A stretch of DNA of 64,000 bases, taken from assembly GCA_035650275.1 (NCBI GenBank), contig DASRHY010000079.1, positions 1 through 64,000 on the forward strand. The letters are read 5' to 3'. The stretch is from DASRHY01 sp035650275. GTDB lineage: Bacteria; Actinomycetota; Actinomycetes; Propionibacteriales; Kribbellaceae. The translations under genes were made by a program, and so were the position numbers. The notes beneath the pieces were generated by a model. That model was not told where the DNA came from. It did no database searches and worked only from the letters and a program-made list of their open reading frames with translations. Positions 60,759 to 64,000 of this stretch are shown one piece after another (the first letter of the stretch is position 1; the number at the start of each line of letters is the position of its first letter).

Positions 60759-60942
60759 GACGCGTCCTGTGCTCGGATCGGCGGTCACGCTCAGCGTGCA
60801 GTACTGAGGGTTGCCGTGGGGTATCACGCCGTGTCACGGTGCGGGAACAGGCCCGCGCTTCTCAGGCGTTGTTAAGCAGTAGACCGTACTATCGCGGGTA
60901 ACGACCCAAGAGGGTCTGACAGTAGGTCATCAGGAGGATGAC

Positions 60943-61782
60943 ATGCAGAGCAGTAACCCGGTCCTGAACCGGTCCAGTGCCTTTGCGCCGGGACACGGCC
61001 AGGCATACCCCGGTGCCGCCCCCTACGGTCAGCCGGGTCCGTATGGCCAGCCAGGTCAGCAGGGTGGCGGCTACGGCGGCCCTCAGCAGTACCAGGGCGC
61101 CCCGGCCGCGAGCCGCCCCATGACGCTGGACGACGTGATCGTGAAGACGTCGCTCACACTCGCCGTGGTCGTGATCTTCGCTGCGCTGGCTTGGTGGAAG
61201 GTCCCGGACGACCTGGTCGGCCCGGCGTTCCTCGCCGGCATGCTGGTCGCGTTCGGCCTCGGCCTGGTGCTGTCGTTCATGCGCAAGGTCAACCCGGCGC
61301 TGGTCATGCTCTACGCCGCCGCCGAGGGCGTGTTCCTCGGGATCGGCTCGGAGTTCATCGGCCGCTGGGTCGGCGACCCGAGCATCGTCGCCCAGGCTGT
61401 ACTGGCCACGCTGGTCACCGCAGGCCTGACGCTGGCGTCGTACAAGTTCTTCAACATCAAGGTCACCGCGCGGTTCGCCCGGATGGTGATCATCGCGACG
61501 ATGGGCTTCGTCGGCGTGCTGTTGATCAACTTCATCCTGAGCCTGTTCGGCGCCGACTTCGGTGCGGGCGGCATGGGTGCGATGGGCCTGCTGTTCGCGG
61601 CGATCGGCGCAGGGCTCGCGGTGTTCAACCTGATCCTCGACTTCGACCTGGTCGAGCGCGGGGTGGCGGCAGGCGCGCCGCAGAGCGAGGCATGGCGGGC
61701 CGCGTTCGCGCTCACCGTGACGCTGGTCTGGCTGTACTGGAACCTGCTGCGGATCCTGGCGATCCTGCGCGGCGGCGAATAG
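60943..61782 (+). CDS. Bax inhibitor-1/YccA family membrane protein
   Basis: A 279-residue integral membrane protein. A soluble Gly/Pro/Gln-rich N terminus (about 1-55, with PYGQPG repeats) precedes the TMBIM/BI-1 domain of seven helices. The signature segments are MRKVNPALVMLYAAAEGVFL and ARFARMVIIATMGFVGVLLI. An AGGAGGATGAC ribosome site precedes ATG 60943. The family has been linked to calcium or proton leak; the actinobacterial role is unknown. A terminator follows. Confidence 0.9.
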   Translation: MQSSNPVLNRSSAFAPGHGQAYPGAAPYGQPGPYGQPGQQGGGYGGPQQYQGAPAASRPMTLDDVIVKTSLTLAVVVIFAALAWWKVPDDLVGPAFLAGMLVAFGLGLVLSFMRKVNPALVMLYAAAEGVFLGIGSEFIGRWVGDPSIVAQAVLATLVTAGLTLASYKFFNIKVTARFARMVIIATMGFVGVLLINFILSLFGADFGAGGMGAMGLLFAAIGAGLAVFNLILDFDLVERGVAAGAPQSEAWRAAFALTVTLVWLYWNLLRILAILRGGE

Positions 61783-61811
61783 CCGAGCCGGTCAGCTGAC
61801 TGACTGAACGA

Positions 61812-61851
61812 CGAAGGCCGGTCCCTCCACCTGTTGGGGGGCCGGCCTTCG
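61812..61851 (+). terminator. Terminator hairpin after the BI-1 gene
   Basis: The 10-bp stem CGAAGGCCGG/CCGGCCTTCG encloses a 20-base loop whose ends (TCCCTCC and GGGGGG) can pair further. It lies between the BI-1 gene and the convergent DUF4287 gene and may work in both directions. Confidence 0.75.
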
Positions 61852-61882
61852 TATGCGCCTTTCGAAAGCTCGAGGGCTGACC

Positions 61883-62113
61883 TCAGCCCATCCTCCGGTG
61901 TGCCCGATCCAGGTCGTACTCGTGGACGATGGCGGTGGCGTGGCCGTGCGGCAGCTCGTACTCGCTCTGCAGCCATGACACCCTGTCGTCGAAGCGATGG
62001 AACGACGGACCGTCGTTCATCAGCTTGAACCACTCTCTCATCTCACGCCCGGTGATTGTGGGCACCCTCTCCACCAGACGCTGATGCGTCTCCTCTGAGT
62101 GGTTCAGGCCCAT
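61883..62113 (-). CDS. DUF4287 domain protein
   Basis: A 76-residue protein. It starts GLNHSEETHQRLVERVPTIT and has the DUF4287 core GREMREWFKLMNDGPSFHRF and the final helix HGHATAIVHEYDL. ATG 62113 has an AGGAGGCGAC ribosome site. The function of the domain is not established. Confidence 0.82.
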   Translation of the reverse strand: MGLNHSEETHQRLVERVPTITGREMREWFKLMNDGPSFHRFDDRVSWLQSEYELPHGHATAIVHEYDLDRAHRRMG

Positions 62114-62217
62114 TGTCGCCTCCTGTCGTCGCCGAACAGATGCGTAGTTATCGACTTTGCCCGACGGCTGGCGATCTAACAAGGGCCGAACTGGTACTGA
62201 ACAACCTCAGTACAACC

Positions 62218-63255
62218 TCAGTCGCGTGCCAGTACTGGATGGGTCCCAGCGTGCTGGTCGTACTCGTCGGACTCGATCCGTTCCACCTCGGGTTTCGGGT
62301 GCCGGCGGCGGTGCCGCAGCTGCACCCAGCGGCCCCGCGGACCGCGGTCCTTGCCGGCCACCTGGGTGGCGGACACCTCGGTGCCGTCGGACGCAGCCGC
62401 CGCGACCGCGGCCTTCGCGATCGGCAGGACCGCGTCGCCGCGGAACGGCTCCGGCTGCTCGACCGAATCCGGGCCGACCCCGACCGCGGCGGCCACGGAG
62501 GGTAACAGCGCTGCGGCGGCCGCGGCGTACCCGACGGCGGACGGGTGGAACCGGTCCAGGTGCCACATCGTGGGGTCGGCGGCGAACATGTCGGCCAGGA
62601 GTGAGCCCATCGACACGGTCCGGCCGCCGGCCTCGACAACGGCGATGGTCTGGGCGGCGGCGAGCCGGCTACTCCAGGCGCGGGCGACCTGGCGCAGCGG
62701 TGGCACGAGCGGCTCGACCACGCCAAGGTCCGGACAGGTGCCGACCACGACCTCGCAGTTCGAGGCACGCAGCCGTCGTACCGCGTGCTCCAGCAACCGC
62801 ACCGACGTCGACGGCCGCATCTTGGCCTTGACGTCGTTGACGCCGATCAGGATGACGGCCACGTGCGGGCCGTCCAGCAGCGCGGTGTCGACCTGCCTTG
62901 CGAGGTCGCTCGACATCGCCCCGGTGACGGAGACGTCGACCAGCCGGACCGGGCGCTCGGCCAGCTCGGCGAGTCCGGAGGCGAGCAGCACGCCCGGGGT
63001 CTCGTCGGCGGACTCGGTGCCGTATCCGGCCGCGCTGGAGTCGCCGATCATCGCGAACGTGATCGGGTGACCTGGGTACCGGCCGTACAGGCCGTCGCCG
63101 CGGGTCGGGTAGTACCGCGCTGGGCCGATGACCCGTGCGGCGTACTGTGCCTCGGCTGACAGGACCCCCCACAGGGTCGCCCCGATCAGTCCGAGCCCCC
63201 CACCACCAAAGGCTGCGGCCTGGGCCAGTTTCTTGGCGGCCCGGGCTTTGCTCAT
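62218..63255 (-). CDS. SGNH/GDSL-family hydrolase with N-terminal anchor
   Basis: A 345-residue esterase/lipase-type protein. A hydrophobic N-terminal segment (AQAAAFGGGGLGLIGATLWG) may be a signal anchor. The SGNH blocks are present: FAMIGDSSAAGYG (nucleophile Ser), the Gly of SVTGAMSSDLA, ILIGVNDVKAKM (Asn) and HLDRFHPSAVGYA (Asp and His). The C-terminal 70 residues are charged and basic. It is divergent from the cystathionine beta-synthase gene. Confidence 0.88.
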   Translation of the reverse strand: MSKARAAKKLAQAAAFGGGGLGLIGATLWGVLSAEAQYAARVIGPARYYPTRGDGLYGRYPGHPITFAMIGDSSAAGYGTESADETPGVLLASGLAELAERPVRLVDVSVTGAMSSDLARQVDTALLDGPHVAVILIGVNDVKAKMRPSTSVRLLEHAVRRLRASNCEVVVGTCPDLGVVEPLVPPLRQVARAWSSRLAAAQTIAVVEAGGRTVSMGSLLADMFAADPTMWHLDRFHPSAVGYAAAAAALLPSVAAAVGVGPDSVEQPEPFRGDAVLPIAKAAVAAAASDGTEVSATQVAGKDRGPRGRWVQLRHRRRHPKPEVERIESDEYDQHAGTHPVLARD

Positions 63256-63330
63256 GCGATCCAGGATTACACACGGTGAGGGCGAATCAAGCGAAATTCG
63301 ACCCGCGGATTTCCGCCGCAGGCCCGCCCA

Positions 63331-63336
63331 TATAGT
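63331..63336 (+). promoter_or_regulatory. -10 element of the leaderless cbs promoter
   Basis: TATAGT is a strong -10 match, and the GTG start codon follows six bases later. No Shine-Dalgarno sequence is present, so the mRNA probably begins at the start codon. Confidence 0.65.
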
Positions 63337-63342
63337 GAGACC

Positions 63343-64000
63343 GTGCGCTACGCGAACTCACTCCTGGACCTGGTCGGCAACACCCCACTGGTGCGGTTGC
63401 AGGGCACCACGGACGGCGCGAAGCCGCTGGTGCTGGCCAAGGTCGAGTACTTCAACCCCGGCGGATCGGTGAAGGACCGGATCGCGGTCCGGATGGTCGA
63501 GGCGGCCGAGGCGTCCGGTGAGCTCAAGCCGGGCGGCACGATCGTCGAGCCGACGTCCGGCAACACCGGCGTCGGTCTGGCGATGGTCGCGCAGGCCAAG
63601 GGATACAAGTGCGTGTTCGTCTGCCCGGACAAGGTCAGCGAGGACAAGCGCAACGTGCTCAAGGCGTACGGCGCCGAGGTGGTCGTCTGCCCGACCGCGG
63701 TCGCGCCGGAGCACCCGGACTCGTACTACAACGTGTCGGACCGGCTGGTGCGCGAGATCGACGGCGCCTGGAAGCCGAACCAGTACGCGAACCAGAACAA
63801 CCCGCGGTCGCACTACGAGACCACTGGGCCGGAGATCTGGGAGCAGACCGAGGGCCGGATCACGCACTTCGTCGCGGGTGTCGGCACCGGCGGCACGATC
63901 AGCGGCACCGGCAAGTACCTCAAGGAGGTGTCCGGCGGGCGCGTGCAGGTCGTCGGCGCGGACCCGGAGGGCTCGGTGTACTCCGGCGGCACCGGCCGGC
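63343..64000 (+). CDS. cbs: Cystathionine beta-synthase, 3' end cut off by the window
   Basis: The first 219 residues of a PLP enzyme of the cysteine synthase/cystathionine beta-synthase fold. The PLP lysine is in NPGGSVKDRIAVRM, followed by EPTSGNTGVGLAMVAQAKGY and the phosphate-binding loop VAGVGTGGTISGTGKYLKEV. The segment YYNVSDRLVREIDGAWKPNQ, then QYANQNNPRSHYETTGPEIW, favours cystathionine beta-synthase over plain cysteine synthase. C-terminal CBS domains, which would settle it, lie beyond the window. The GTG start is leaderless. Confidence 0.85.
   Translation, partial: MRYANSLLDLVGNTPLVRLQGTTDGAKPLVLAKVEYFNPGGSVKDRIAVRMVEAAEASGELKPGGTIVEPTSGNTGVGLAMVAQAKGYKCVFVCPDKVSEDKRNVLKAYGAEVVVCPTAVAPEHPDSYYNVSDRLVREIDGAWKPNQYANQNNPRSHYETTGPEIWEQTEGRITHFVAGVGTGGTISGTGKYLKEVSGGRVQVVGADPEGSVYSGGTGR

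Noticed and set aside
63343..64000. Cysteine synthase as the identity of the last gene
   Set aside because: The visible motifs after the PLP lysine fit cystathionine beta-synthase better. The distinction stays provisional because the C terminus is outside the window.

Overview
The window is one stretch of a high-GC, densely coded actinobacterial chromosome. The run eno-ftsB-DUF501-ppx, a leaderless gene style, DUF397 proteins paired with XRE regulators, a DUF574-type methyltransferase and a tRNA-Leu(UAA) of the bldA type all fit Actinomycetota. Kribbella or a relative in the Propionibacteriales is my best guess, but this is inference from gene content, not a database match.

Layout. 1-5.5 kb: conserved core genes (enolase, FtsB-like divisome protein, DUF501, Ppx/GppA phosphatase, family-5 uracil-DNA glycosylase), then a type II NADH dehydrogenase behind a near-perfect Rex operator. 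5.5-18 kb: an LCP wall ligase, a five-gene oligopeptide ABC transporter operon, a divergent OmpR-type two-component system, and a MocR regulator divergent from a hydrolase/SDR pair. 18-24.2 kb: a WhiJ-like regulatory island with two XRE-DUF5753 regulators, two DUF397 proteins, a DUF574 methyltransferase, a GGDEF protein and three small unknown genes; four intergenic regions carry the same TGCA-rich palindromic repeats. 24.4-30 kb: ANTAR antiterminator, hydrolase, glutamine amidotransferase, zinc metallopeptidase, an unknown protein, a LacI regulator and a decayed gene remnant next to tRNA-Leu(UAA). 30.3-34.1 kb: peptide deformylase, ACT protein, a 3-hydroxybutyrate dehydrogenase-like SDR overlapping a GAF/PucR regulator. 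34.2-39.9 kb: a Liv-type ABC transporter operon ending in an ornithine cyclodeaminase-family gene. 40-41.4 kb: a secreted alpha/beta hydrolase.

41.5-45.2 kb holds the most unusual unit: a P-loop ATPase translationally coupled to a membrane-embedded patatin-like phospholipase. Base use looks less GC-biased than the neighbours, and the coupling site contains the only in-frame TTA codon I noticed. It may be an undescribed ATPase/phospholipase effector system, possibly antiviral.

45.2-60.8 kb is a rhamnoside utilisation locus: GH3 beta-glucosidase, GH78 alpha-L-rhamnosidase, sugar ABC importer, LacI regulator with a perfect 22-bp palindromic operator, then rhaI, a fused rhaD-rhaE, rhaB, and, unexpectedly, both subunits of an aconitase-X dehydratase. 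The enzymes suggest import and intracellular cleavage of rhamnosyl-glucosides such as plant flavonoid disaccharides, followed by rhamnose breakdown to DHAP and lactate. 60.9-64 kb returns to housekeeping genes: a Bax-inhibitor-1 membrane protein, DUF4287, an SGNH hydrolase and the start of a leaderless cystathionine beta-synthase gene.
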